Source: an uncultured Eubacteriales bacterium
Lineage (GTDB): Bacteria; Bacillota; Clostridia; Christensenellales; Borkfalkiaceae
DNA: 32,544 nt
Assembly: GCA_900547645.1 (NCBI GenBank)
Contig: URHP01000011.1
Location: forward strand, 1-32,544
Direction: 5' to 3'
Shown: positions 1 to 6,598 of the stretch, piece by piece
How the letters are laid out: every line of letters begins with the position of its first letter
How positions within the stretch are numbered: the stretch's first letter is position 1
Made by a program: the position numbers and the translations under genes
Notes under the pieces: generated by a model
The model's input: only the letters and a program-made list of their open reading frames with translations
What the model was told of the DNA's origin: nothing
The model's database searches: none

Positions 1-1
1 C

Positions 2-1096
2 ACGAATTACGATACGTCAAGCGAGAAGTTTCAGAACTATTACAAGGATATTTCGCTCCGCATGAAGAACCGCGAGATCGATTTGCTGATTGTCGTCAAT
101 ATGTTCCTGACGGGCTTTGACGCCACTACGCTCAACACGCTTTGGGTGGACAAAAACCTGAAACAGCACGGACTTTTGCAAGCGTATTCGAGAACAAACA
201 GAATTCTGAACTCTATCAAGACATTTGGCAATATTGTTTGTTTCCGCAATCTGCAAAAGCGCACAGACGATGCCATCTCACTTTTCGGGGATAAAGACGC
301 AGGCGGCATCTGCTTATTAAAAGGTTACAAAGACTATTATTACGGTTACGACGGCAAAGCCGGCTATGTTGACCTGATAGAAGAACTGCAAACCAAGTAT
401 CCGCTTTCCGAGCCGCAAATTATCGGTGAACAGGCACAAAAAGATTTTATCGGGCTGTTCGGGGCGATTCTGCGAATGAGGAATATCCTGTCCTCTTTCG
501 ATGAGTTTATCGGCAATGAAATTTTGTCCGAGCGCGATATGCAGGATTATCAGGGCAGATACAACGATCTCTATGACGAATGGCGTACTCGCCGCAAAGA
601 CGCGGAAAAAGAGGATATTACAGACGATATTGTTTTTGAAATCGAACTAATTAAGCAGGTTGAAATCAATATAGACTATATTCTGCTGCTTGTCAAAAAG
701 TATCACGACGGACATCAGGAAGATAAAGAAATTCTTGTTTCTATTCATAAAGCCATTGATTCCAGCTTGGAATTGCGCAGCAAAAAGGCACTTATCGAAA
801 ACTTTATTGCAGGTATCAACGATGTGGACGACGTACTGCTTGAATGGCGTGAATTTGTGATAAAACAGAAAGAAATCGAACTTGCCGCCATCATATCGGA
901 AGAAGGTTTGAAAGACGAGGAAACGAGAAAATTTGTCGAGCGTTCTTTCCGCGACGGAATTATGAAAACGACAGGAACAGACATCGATAAAATCATGCCC
1001 GCCATGTCAAGATTTGACGGCGCAAGGGATAAGAAAAAGGATACCGTCATTCAAAGAATGCTGCTGTTCTTTGATAGGTTTTTCGGAATTTCTTGA
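2..1096 (+). CDS. hsdR: Type I restriction enzyme R subunit HsdR, C-terminal part (5' truncated by window edge)
   Basis: The frame is open from base 2, so the gene starts outside the window; about 364 C-terminal codons remain. HsdR is the ATP-dependent translocase and endonuclease subunit of type I restriction systems. The visible part begins in the second helicase lobe: FLTGFDA fits motif V and QAYSRTNR fits motif VI of superfamily 2 helicases. After it comes the charged helical C-terminal domain that docks on the methylase complex. The end (LLFFDRFFGIS) looks like a natural terminus. Base composition is AT-richer than the chromosomal genes beyond 4.4 kb, and an integrase lies downstream, so the restriction system is probably mobile-element cargo. 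hsdM and hsdS are not visible. The family call is confident; completeness upstream cannot be judged. Confidence 0.88.
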   Translation, partial: TNYDTSSEKFQNYYKDISLRMKNREIDLLIVVNMFLTGFDATTLNTLWVDKNLKQHGLLQAYSRTNRILNSIKTFGNIVCFRNLQKRTDDAISLFGDKDAGGICLLKGYKDYYYGYDGKAGYVDLIEELQTKYPLSEPQIIGEQAQKDFIGLFGAILRMRNILSSFDEFIGNEILSERDMQDYQGRYNDLYDEWRTRRKDAEKEDITDDIVFEIELIKQVEINIDYILLLVKKYHDGHQEDKEILVSIHKAIDSSLELRSKKALIENFIAGINDVDDVLLEWREFVIKQKEIELAAIISEEGLKDEETRKFVERSFRDGIMKTTGTDIDKIMPAMSRFDGARDKKKDTVIQRMLLFFDRFFGIS

Positions 1097-1598
1097 TTAT
1101 TATTATGCTATTATAACTTATAAATTTGCCGACGGGCATACGGAAGAAATTGAAGTGACGGATGAAGTTGCGGCAGCATTTGAACAGTTGGAAAAGTACG
1201 AAAAGAAAGTTGAACGCAAAGAAACCCGTCGGCATATTTCCTATGACAAACTTTTGGATAGCGGATTTGAATTTCCTGACGAGAGCGAAGACATTTTAGA
1301 TATCCTCGATAAGGAAGAACAAGAAAAATCCGAATGGAAAGAGGAAAAGTTCCGCAGACATAATATTGACGGAAAGAAACAGGAAATCTTTTCCTTGCTT
1401 ACCTATCGGCAAGCCGACGCATTTTTTCGGCATAAATACCTGCATATAAAGAAAACCGAGATCGCAAAAAGTATGAACGTAACCGAAGGCGCGGTCAGGA
1501 AACTTATTAAAAAAGCCGAAGCCAACTTGCAAGAGTATAAATTGGCGCACGATAAAGAGGTCAAGCTGTTGGAAGCGATTTTCGGCTCTGTTTTATAG
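1014..1598 (+). CDS. Sigma-70-like small DNA-binding protein of a mobile element (start uncertain)
   Basis: The C-terminal half holds a sigma region 4-like helix-turn-helix: LTYRQADAFFRHKYLHIKKTEIAKSMN followed by VTEGAVRKLIKKAE. This layout is typical of the small sigma-70-family proteins of Firmicute integrative elements. The conserved family start, a short beta stretch resembling ITYKFADGHTEEIEV, begins only near 1110. The sole ATG in frame before it, at 1014, lies 83 bases inside hsdR and adds an unconvincing N-terminus (KECCCSLIGF). No ribosome binding site precedes it. An ATG at 1105 is out of frame but would fit if one base were missing just after it. The gene may therefore use an unusual start, depend on hsdR translation, or be damaged at its 5' end. 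Function in transcription of element genes is inferred from the family. Confidence 0.7.
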   Translation: MTAQGIRKRIPSFKECCCSLIGFSEFLDYYYAIITYKFADGHTEEIEVTDEVAAAFEQLEKYEKKVERKETRRHISYDKLLDSGFEFPDESEDILDILDKEEQEKSEWKEEKFRRHNIDGKKQEIFSLLTYRQADAFFRHKYLHIKKTEIAKSMNVTEGAVRKLIKKAEANLQEYKLAHDKEVKLLEAIFGSVL

Positions 1599-1671
1599 GG
1601 GTACGATTTTTTCGCCCCTTATGGCTATATTATGAGGGGACTTTTCTCAAAACTGAATAAAGATTGGAAAG

Positions 1672-1696
1672 TCAGTCCGTTATCGGGCTGATTTTT
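1672..1696 (+). terminator. Rho-independent terminator after the sigma-like gene
   Basis: An 8-bp stem (TCAGTCCG with CGGGCTGA, one G-U pair) closes a TTAT loop and is followed by TTTTT. It lies 73 bases after the sigma-like stop codon. Confidence 0.7.
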
Positions 1697-1754
1697 CGTT
1701 TGTGAAAGTTTTGTAAAACTTTTGCCAGAACACCCAAAACAGGTTAACTTTTTA

Positions 1755-1789
1755 CCCCCTCTTATTCCCTTATAAGTGAGGGGGTTTTT
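1755..1789 (+). terminator. Terminator or attenuator hairpin just upstream of the HTH gene
   Basis: CCCCCTC at 1755-1761 pairs with GAGGGGG at 1778-1784, and TTAT pairs with ATAA inside it past a two-base bulge. TTTTT follows directly. The hairpin ends 15 bases before the start of the downstream HTH gene. It may end transcription from upstream or act as an attenuator of that gene. The 206-base gap 1599-1804 holds this and the preceding terminator, and I saw no convincing gene in it. Confidence 0.65.
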
Positions 1790-1804
1790 ACATGGAGGTG
1801 ATTT

Positions 1805-2062
1805 ATGAGTAAACGAGACGAAAGACAAGAACGGCTTTTGCGATTCATCCGCAGGCGGAGCGGGCGGCGGTTTACCGTGGCGGTCATGGCAAAAGAGTTC
1901 GGCGTAAGCGAACGGACGATACAGGACGACCTTTCTTTGTTGGAAGCGTTCGGGCAAATCAGGCGCACGCCAAGCTATAACTCTCTGCACCGGCAAAACG
2001 GAAACATAATCGTCTATACGGGCAGCCGCAAGCGGCAATCTCAAAAAACGGACGAAGGATAA
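1805..2062 (+). CDS. Small DeoR-type helix-turn-helix protein
   Basis: The 85-residue product has a winged helix-turn-helix: FTVAVMAKEFGVSERTIQDD (about residues 25-44) and then LSLLEAFGQIRRTP. This is the DeoR/HTH_11 pattern, and no effector domain follows. GGAGGTG at 1795-1801 is well placed for the ATG at 1805. Basic ends (MSKRDERQERLLRFIRRRSGRR and SRKRQSQK) fit DNA binding. Stand-alone proteins of this size are common in the regulatory part of Firmicute integrative elements. The exact role, repression or activation of transfer and excision genes, is not known from the sequence. The terminator-like hairpin directly upstream suggests attenuation control. Confidence 0.7.
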   Translation: MSKRDERQERLLRFIRRRSGRRFTVAVMAKEFGVSERTIQDDLSLLEAFGQIRRTPSYNSLHRQNGNIIVYTGSRKRQSQKTDEG

Positions 2063-2369
2063 AATCAACACGTTGAGGGGTGAAGTCGGTTCAAACAAAA
2101 ATGGAGCAAAAAGACCTATTTTTTGGAACAGGATAAGAAGTGAGACGCAGTTTGCGCCACACTTACATTCTCACGGCAAGGCGGGATACCCGCTTCCGTC
2201 CTTTGAAGGGTGAAATTTATAGCTTGCAAAAATGCCGTTGTAAGCCTTATATTGCGCGCATCGGTCAGGAAATCAAAGTAGTATTTCCCGTCGTTTACAA
2301 GCGAATTCATGCGCAGATACAGACTTATTGCGGCGTTGTTGCAACAAATAAATATGATATGGAGGTAAT

Positions 2370-2639
2370 GTGTATATTTACAGCAACAATTCGGCAGTCA
2401 ACATTGAACATCTCATTGCAGACGAGGTAAAACGGCTTTCAGCTCAGTTCGGAAAGAGTTTTCTCGATTGCGATGACATCATCAAACTTACGGGTTTAGG
2501 CAGGGACAATGTACGGGCACTTATGCGCAGCCGGCGTTTTCCTGTTACCAAAGTTGGAAAAAGACAGGTCGTGAGCATACTCAATTTTGTCGCATGGCAG
2601 ATGAGCGAAAACGCAGGAGGCAACAATTATGCCGCGTAA
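2370..2639 (+). CDS. Excisionase-like helix-turn-helix protein
   Basis: This 89-residue protein starts at GTG 2370, four bases after GGAGG (2361-2365). An overlapping ATG at 2368 is in another frame. The central part, FLDCDDIIKLTGLGRDNVRALMRSRRFPVTKVGKR, matches the MerR/excisionase-type winged helix that inserts a recognition helix and ends in a basic wing. Position supports excisionase-like function: it lies directly before the integrase and overlaps its start by 11 bases, so the two are probably translationally coupled. In such elements this protein directs the integrase toward excision. That role is inferred from family and context. It could also be a regulator of int. The 307-base gap before it (2063-2369) shows no convincing gene. 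Confidence 0.72.
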   Translation: MYIYSNNSAVNIEHLIADEVKRLSAQFGKSFLDCDDIIKLTGLGRDNVRALMRSRRFPVTKVGKRQVVSILNFVAWQMSENAGGNNYAA

Positions 2640-4050
2640 AAAAGCCACATCAAAACGTGCAAACAACGAAGGCAGCGTCTATAAAAACAAGCGAGGACTT
2701 TGGGTGGCGCAGGCGACAATCGGCTATGATGAAAACGGCAAACAGATACGCAAAGCCGTTTCAGGCAAAACGCGTGCGGAAGCCATTGCCAACCTTGCCC
2801 CTTATCTTCCCAAAAACGGCGCCCGCAAACAGTTGATACAACAGAATATGTCTCTCCAAAATCATATGCAATTTTGGTTGATGAAGTACAAAAGGCGAAC
2901 AATCGCGCCGCGCACATTTGAGCGGTACATAGTGAATGCGAAACGATATATTTACCCGTATATGGGGAATTACTTGCCGCAGAATATCTCCCCCAATCTG
3001 TTGCAGGATTTTCTCGGCGGTATGCTCGATAACGGCTATGCGCTCGATACAGTCAAGCATATCAAGTACCAGCTCGGACAATATTTTGAATACTGTATTG
3101 ATGAGGAAATCATAGACAAGAACCCCGTGAACAAAGTACGCCTGCAATCACGGGAACGAAAGACAAAAGACGCCGCTGAAGAACAGGAATACAAAGCAAT
3201 TCCCGAAGAACTGCGCGACCGCTTTTTACAGGCAATCGGTACAAGCGTACTGTTCAAACCGCTTTGCCTGACTTCTATGTTTGCAGGCTTGCGCATCGGA
3301 GAAGTGCTTGCTCTCAAATGGAAAGACTTCGATGAAAAGAACAAGACGCTTTCCGTCGTCCGCACACAGACGGTAGAGCCGACCTTTGACGAAAACGGAA
3401 ACATTACCAAGCGGGAATACGTCGTCGGTAAGACAAAGACGGCAGGCAGCGTGCGCGTTCTGCCTATTCCGGATTTACTTGTCGAAGCATTGAAAGAATG
3501 GAAAAAACTGCGCGTAATGCAGGAGCTGATGACCAAAGCTCCCGTGAGCAAGGCTGACGATTTTATCTTTGCCAACAACAACGGAGAAATGCGTTCCTAC
3601 CACGGCACACGGACAATGTTTATGCGGCTTTTGAAAAAGCACGGATTAGAAGATGCGGGCATTCATTTTTATAAGTTGCGACATACCTTTTCCAATACGC
3701 TTTTTGAAGCGCAGGAAAATCCGAAAGTTATCCAAACGCTCATGGGGCATAAAAAGGTAGAAACGACGATGATCTACAACACCGCTACGACAAATAAATA
3801 TTTGCAGAAAGCGGTCGATGTGTTTGACGAGCGGTATGCTCCGAGCGAGCAACAAGTTACGGCGGCACAACCGTCTGAAAAATCGTTTGCTGCGATTTCA
3901 GACGAAAACGAAGAAAGCCACGGCGACCAATTCCTGCAAAATGTAGCGCGGCTTATGGACGAGTATGGCGTATCCACTTTGGACGAACTTATGGAAGCCA
4001 TGGACGACGACCATCCGAAACCGCGACGAACAAAAGATTTTGAAATGTAG
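2629..4050 (+). CDS. int: Tyrosine recombinase / integrase of the mobile element
   Basis: The 473-residue integrase would insert and excise the element by site-specific recombination. The N-terminus (residues about 13-60, NNEGSVYKNKRGLWVAQATI) is an arm-type DNA-binding domain, followed by a SAM-like core-binding domain (about 75-190). In the catalytic domain I see R222 (GLRIGEVLALKWKD), R351 in HFYKLRHTF, H374 in LMGHKK, and nucleophile Y383. The usual His of the H-x-x-R box is tyrosine here (Y348). A charged tail of about 85 residues follows and is longer than in minimal integrases. AGGAGG lies upstream of ATG 2629, inside the excisionase-like gene. The gene points at the 3' end of tRNA-Thr about 290 bases away, the usual layout for elements integrated in a tRNA gene. 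Confidence 0.93.
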   Translation: MPRKKATSKRANNEGSVYKNKRGLWVAQATIGYDENGKQIRKAVSGKTRAEAIANLAPYLPKNGARKQLIQQNMSLQNHMQFWLMKYKRRTIAPRTFERYIVNAKRYIYPYMGNYLPQNISPNLLQDFLGGMLDNGYALDTVKHIKYQLGQYFEYCIDEEIIDKNPVNKVRLQSRERKTKDAAEEQEYKAIPEELRDRFLQAIGTSVLFKPLCLTSMFAGLRIGEVLALKWKDFDEKNKTLSVVRTQTVEPTFDENGNITKREYVVGKTKTAGSVRVLPIPDLLVEALKEWKKLRVMQELMTKAPVSKADDFIFANNNGEMRSYHGTRTMFMRLLKKHGLEDAGIHFYKLRHTFSNTLFEAQENPKVIQTLMGHKKVETTMIYNTATTNKYLQKAVDVFDERYAPSEQQVTAAQPSEKSFAAISDENEESHGDQFLQNVARLMDEYGVSTLDELMEAMDDDHPKPRRTKDFEM

Positions 4051-4260
4051 CAAATAAGTAAAAGCCATCGCCCGTTAAGGCGGTGGCTTTCATCATATTC
4101 AAAAGGAATAAAAAGCTGTTTGCTATTGTTTGCTACCGAACCCGAAAAAGGCAGTTTCAAAGCGATTTTGACCGTCTGAAAAACGGCTTTTCAAATTCCG
4201 CAGAAAGTGGAATTAAGAACTGATAAAAATAGCAAAAAATGTTTGCTACCGTGTTTGCTA
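4048..4260. repeat. Cluster of TTTGCTA repeats between int and the tRNA
   Basis: TGTTTGCTA occurs four times in direct orientation, at 4117-4125, 4127-4135, 4240-4248 and 4252-4260. These are two close pairs with start-to-start spacing of 10 and 12 bases. Inverted copies (TAGCAAA) lie at 4048-4054, using the integrase stop codon, and at 4230-4236. Position and pairing suggest arm-type binding sites for the integrase or sites for the excisionase-like protein. The function is inferred. Confidence 0.6.
4061..4090 (+). terminator. Hairpin after int, probable terminator
   Basis: A 12-bp stem (4061-4072 with 4079-4090, one G-U pair) closes the loop CGTTAA ten bases after the integrase stop. Its 3' arm ends in GGCTTT, but only CATCATATTC follows, so the T-tract is poor. 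Confidence 0.5.
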
Positions 4261-4300
4261 TTGATTTTGTGTTTTTCCTTGGTTGTGTAAAACGGCGTCA

Positions 4301-4333
4301 AAATAAAGAAAAAACCACAATATCTTGTGGTTT
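4301..4333 (-). terminator. Rho-independent terminator of tRNA-Thr
   Basis: On the minus strand AAACCACAA, loop GATA and TTGTGGTTT form a 9-bp stem followed by TTTCTTTATTT. It begins six bases after the encoded CCA of the tRNA. If the element joined at the tRNA 3' end, this terminator now belongs to the element side of the junction. Confidence 0.8.
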
Positions 4334-4338
4334 ACCTG

Positions 4339-4414
4339 TGGAGCTGATAGCGGGATTTGAACCCGCGACCTCGTCCTTACCAAGGACGTGCTCTACCTAC
4401 TGAGCCATATCAGC
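4339..4414 (-). tRNA. tRNA-Thr (anticodon GGT), CCA encoded
   Basis: The minus strand folds as a full cloverleaf. The acceptor stem is GCTGATA with TATCAGC. The anticodon stem CGTCC/GGACG holds loop TTGGTAA with anticodon GGT, which reads ACC. The T-arm is GCGGG-TTCAAAT-CCCGC. The discriminator is T and CCA is encoded (4339-4341). It lies next to a tyrosine integrase with its 3' end toward the integrase, so it is the likely attachment site. The second copy of the att core would lie at the far end of the element, outside the window. Confidence 0.95.
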
Positions 4415-4461
4415 AAATGAAGTTTTTCGCATATTCCGCGTGTCACACGTAACACTTAAAC

Positions 4462-4490
4462 AGTATAATAAAAAGCGGGAAATTCGTCAA
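4462..4490 (-). promoter_or_regulatory. Promoter of tRNA-Thr
   Basis: TTGACG (4490-4485), a 17-base spacer and TATACT (4467-4462) on the minus strand give transcription about 40 bases before the tRNA. Confidence 0.75.
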
Positions 4491-4597
4491 GCGTTTTTCC
4501 CGCATTCCATGAAATCGGCGAAAGAATTTTTCACTTTTCCGCCGTCCGCCCCTGCGCGTCCGTCAATAAAAAACGCGCGGGGGCATATACTGTCTGC

Positions 4598-5626
4598 GTG
4601 AAACGTATCCTCTTTACCGGCGGCGGAAGCGCAGGGCACGTGGTGCCCAACCTCGCCGTCATGCAGGAACTCAAAGGCAGATACGAACTTGCCTATATGG
4701 GAACGGACGGGATCGAACGCGGGCTTGTCGCTTCCTTTGGCTGCCCTTATTTCCTCGTCAATTGTCCGAAACTCGTTCGCTCCGTCACGCCGAAAAATCT
4801 TGCCATCCCCTTCCGGCTGGCTGCGGCGCAAAAGCGTGCGCTCTGCGTGCTCCGGGAACGCACGCCCGACCTTGTCTTTGCCAAGGGAGGCTATGCAAGT
4901 TTCCCCGCCGTATGGGCGGCGCATCGGCTGAAAGTGCCCGTTCTGACACATGAGAGCGATCTCTCCCCGGGGCTTTGCACACGGCTTGTAGCAAGAAAAT
5001 GCCGGTATGTGCTCACCTCCTTCCCGGAGACTGCCAAAAAATTCCCGAACGGAAAATACGTCGGCTCTCCCGTCCGCCGCGCCCTGCTCGGCAGAGACCG
5101 GAATGCCGCGCTGGCAAAATACGGTTTTGGCGGAAAGCCCGTTCTGCTTGTGCTCGGCGGTGGAAGCGGAAGCCGCGCGCTCAATGAAGCGGTACGCGCC
5201 GACCTTTCCGAACTGCTGCCGCGCTTCGACATCCTGCATCTGTGCGGAAAGGGAAACCTGTGCCAGGATCCCCCGCGCGGTTACGTTCAGCGCGAATTTG
5301 AAACGGACATGGCGAGCGCATACGCCTGCGCCGATCTTGTGCTGTCCCGTGCGGGCAGCAATACCGTGTTTGAGCTGATCGCCCTCGGAAAGCCCGCGCT
5401 GCTCGTCCCGTTAGAGCATGCATCCCGCGGCGATCAGGCGGAAAATGCGCGCTATTTTGCCGAAAAGGAGCTCTGTGCGCTCCTGCGGGAGCGAGACCTC
5501 GGTCAACTGACTTCCGCACTGCTGTGCCTGTACGGAAATGCAAAGATCCGTGCGGCGCTGAAAACCAATTCTGCGGCGATCGGGACGGACGCGATCGTGG
5601 GCGTCATCCGCGAAGTTATTGGCTGA
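4598..5626 (+). CDS. murG: UDP-N-acetylglucosamine transferase MurG
   Basis: MurG adds GlcNAc to lipid I to make lipid II at the inner face of the membrane. The product of 342 residues is near the usual length of 350-360. The N-terminal glycine loop GGGSAGHVVPNLAV (about residues 8-21) and AKGGYASFPAVWAA are family signatures. The C-terminal Rossmann half has LVLGGGSGSRALN, LVLSRAGSNTVFELIALGKPALLVPL and GDQAENA, the UDP-GlcNAc pocket. The start is GTG 4598. No good ribosome binding site precedes it: GGGGG lies about 15 bases away, while TATACT ends six bases before the GTG, so the transcript may be leaderless. The gene is alone here, not in a dcw cluster. Its end overlaps that of convergent yunB by 11 bases. 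Confidence 0.9.
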   Translation: MKRILFTGGGSAGHVVPNLAVMQELKGRYELAYMGTDGIERGLVASFGCPYFLVNCPKLVRSVTPKNLAIPFRLAAAQKRALCVLRERTPDLVFAKGGYASFPAVWAAHRLKVPVLTHESDLSPGLCTRLVARKCRYVLTSFPETAKKFPNGKYVGSPVRRALLGRDRNAALAKYGFGGKPVLLVLGGGSGSRALNEAVRADLSELLPRFDILHLCGKGNLCQDPPRGYVQREFETDMASAYACADLVLSRAGSNTVFELIALGKPALLVPLEHASRGDQAENARYFAEKELCALLRERDLGQLTSALLCLYGNAKIRAALKTNSAAIGTDAIVGVIREVIG

Positions 5627-6272
5627 CGTACCCCTTCCCGAAAATGTCCCCCTGAATGTAAATTTCGGGAACATCGCCGAGCAGGACGCTTTCGGCAATC
5701 AGGACTTCGGACGAAGTGGAAAAGTTTGTCTTGCGCCCGGGCAGCACCACGGAGATCTCCGCCGTCACTTCCAGATAGACGGAATGCCGCGTCTGATTGA
5801 TTCCCGCACTGCCGAAATCGGACGCAAAGCGGCAGGTAACGACCGCGACGGGAATGAGCTCGATCGCGACGGGCGGACCGAATCCCGCGAGCGCTTCGAT
5901 GCCCGTGAAGGCGCCGAGCGGGATCTCGATCCCCTCTTCCCCCATCGCCTGCAGTTTTTTCTGTGAAAGGTAGGCGACGTCGCGCGCGATGCGGTTGATC
6001 TCATAGGCGTTGGAAGTGAGGGCGCGGATCTCGCCTGTGGAATTGCGTTCGACCGTGACAAGCTCTTCGTAACGAACGTCGTCCGAAAGCGTTTCGAACA
6101 CGGCCTCGTTGACGGCGGTCGTCGTACGGGCGCGCATCGTCTCCTCCGTCACGGAGAGCATGACGCTCGTCACGCTGCAATAGATGAGCATGATCAGCCC
6201 GACGATAAGCAGCGCGCCGAGGATGAGACAGACGCGCCGCACGATGCGGTTGTTGCGCGAACGATACTTCAC
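5616..6272 (-). CDS. yunB: Sporulation protein YunB
   Basis: The 218-residue protein has a basic N-terminus, one membrane helix (about residues 15-35, VCLILGALLIVGLIMLIYC), and an extracytoplasmic domain. The latter carries ARTTTAVNEAVFETL, PLGAFTGIEALAGFGPPVAIELIPV and the ending DVPEIYIQGD, all typical of YunB. Knockouts in Bacillus affect spore formation and the family is under mother-cell sigma-E control; the molecular role is unclear. I chose GTG 6272 because the product then starts KYRSRNN like family members. The longer frame would run into the neighbouring small gene. No ribosome binding site precedes it, and CATACAAT, a good sigma-E -10 element, ends five bases before the GTG. The gene ends tail to tail with murG. 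Confidence 0.85.
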   Translation of the reverse strand: MKYRSRNNRIVRRVCLILGALLIVGLIMLIYCSVTSVMLSVTEETMRARTTTAVNEAVFETLSDDVRYEELVTVERNSTGEIRALTSNAYEINRIARDVAYLSQKKLQAMGEEGIEIPLGAFTGIEALAGFGPPVAIELIPVAVVTCRFASDFGSAGINQTRHSVYLEVTAEISVVLPGRKTNFSTSSEVLIAESVLLGDVPEIYIQGDIFGKGYVSQ

Positions 6273-6277
6273 ATACC

Positions 6278-6285
6278 ATTGTATG
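6278..6285 (-). promoter_or_regulatory. Sigma-E-like -10 element touching the yunB start
   Basis: CATACAAT on the minus strand matches the sigma-E -10 consensus and lies five bases before the yunB GTG. I could not find a good sigma-E -35 element. The predicted +1 falls on or next to the start codon. Confidence 0.4.
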
Positions 6286-6329
6286 CGTGCCGGTCGGCAC
6301 ACATGCCACCGCAGAAGATGCGCAACAGA

Positions 6330-6356
6330 AAAACGGAACGCAATGCGTTCCGTTTT
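6330..6356. terminator. Bidirectional terminator between the 50-residue gene and yunB
   Basis: AAAACGGAACGC (6330-6341) and GCGTTCCGTTTT (6345-6356) form a 12-bp stem with a 3-base loop. T-rich ends occur on both strands. It separates the small gene from yunB on the minus strand. Confidence 0.75.
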
Positions 6357-6381
6357 CCGTTCATCTTTGGTTTTTCTCGGC

Positions 6382-6534
6382 TCAGTCGTTCGACTCGTAG
6401 TAACAGTCGGAACGCTGCGTGGGAGGCATCGTTTCGCCTTCGCCCACATAGATGGTGTTGATCACATTGCCCTGGGCGTCCACAACGTTGTAGGAACCCG
6501 TCTTAGGGCAGGTATCACCGCAATTGAGTCTCAT
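6382..6534 (-). CDS. 50-residue Cys-containing protein of unknown function
   Basis: The ATG at 6534-6532 follows an excellent GGAGGTGAATT ribosome binding site, and the frame runs 50 codons to TGA at 6384-6382. The product begins MRLNCGDTCPKTGSYNVV and continues with DAQGNVINTIYVGEGETMPP and RSDCYYESND. It has three cysteines (residues 5, 9 and 43); the pattern CGDTC near the start suggests metal binding or a small structural fold. Residues around KTGSYNVVDAQGN...VGEGETMPPT are loosely like the YjzC-type small beta proteins; that similarity is weak. It sits between uppP and yunB with its own -10 box (TATAAT at 6581-6576) and a terminator after it. I do not recognise the family. Confidence 0.7.
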   Translation of the reverse strand: MRLNCGDTCPKTGSYNVVDAQGNVINTIYVGEGETMPPTQRSDCYYESND

Positions 6535-6598
6535 AATTCACCTCCGATATTCCTATCTTGCGGAGATGAACGATTATTATACGCCGGGAGCAAAAAAA

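Noticed and set aside
2140..2430. 96-codon GTG frame between the two HTH genes
   Set aside because: A weak purine stretch precedes it, but it overlaps the excisionase-like gene by 60 bases and has no recognisable fold. I could not support it.
4487..5239. 250-codon minus-strand frame opposite murG
   Set aside because: It crosses the tRNA promoter region and lies antisense to conserved MurG motifs.
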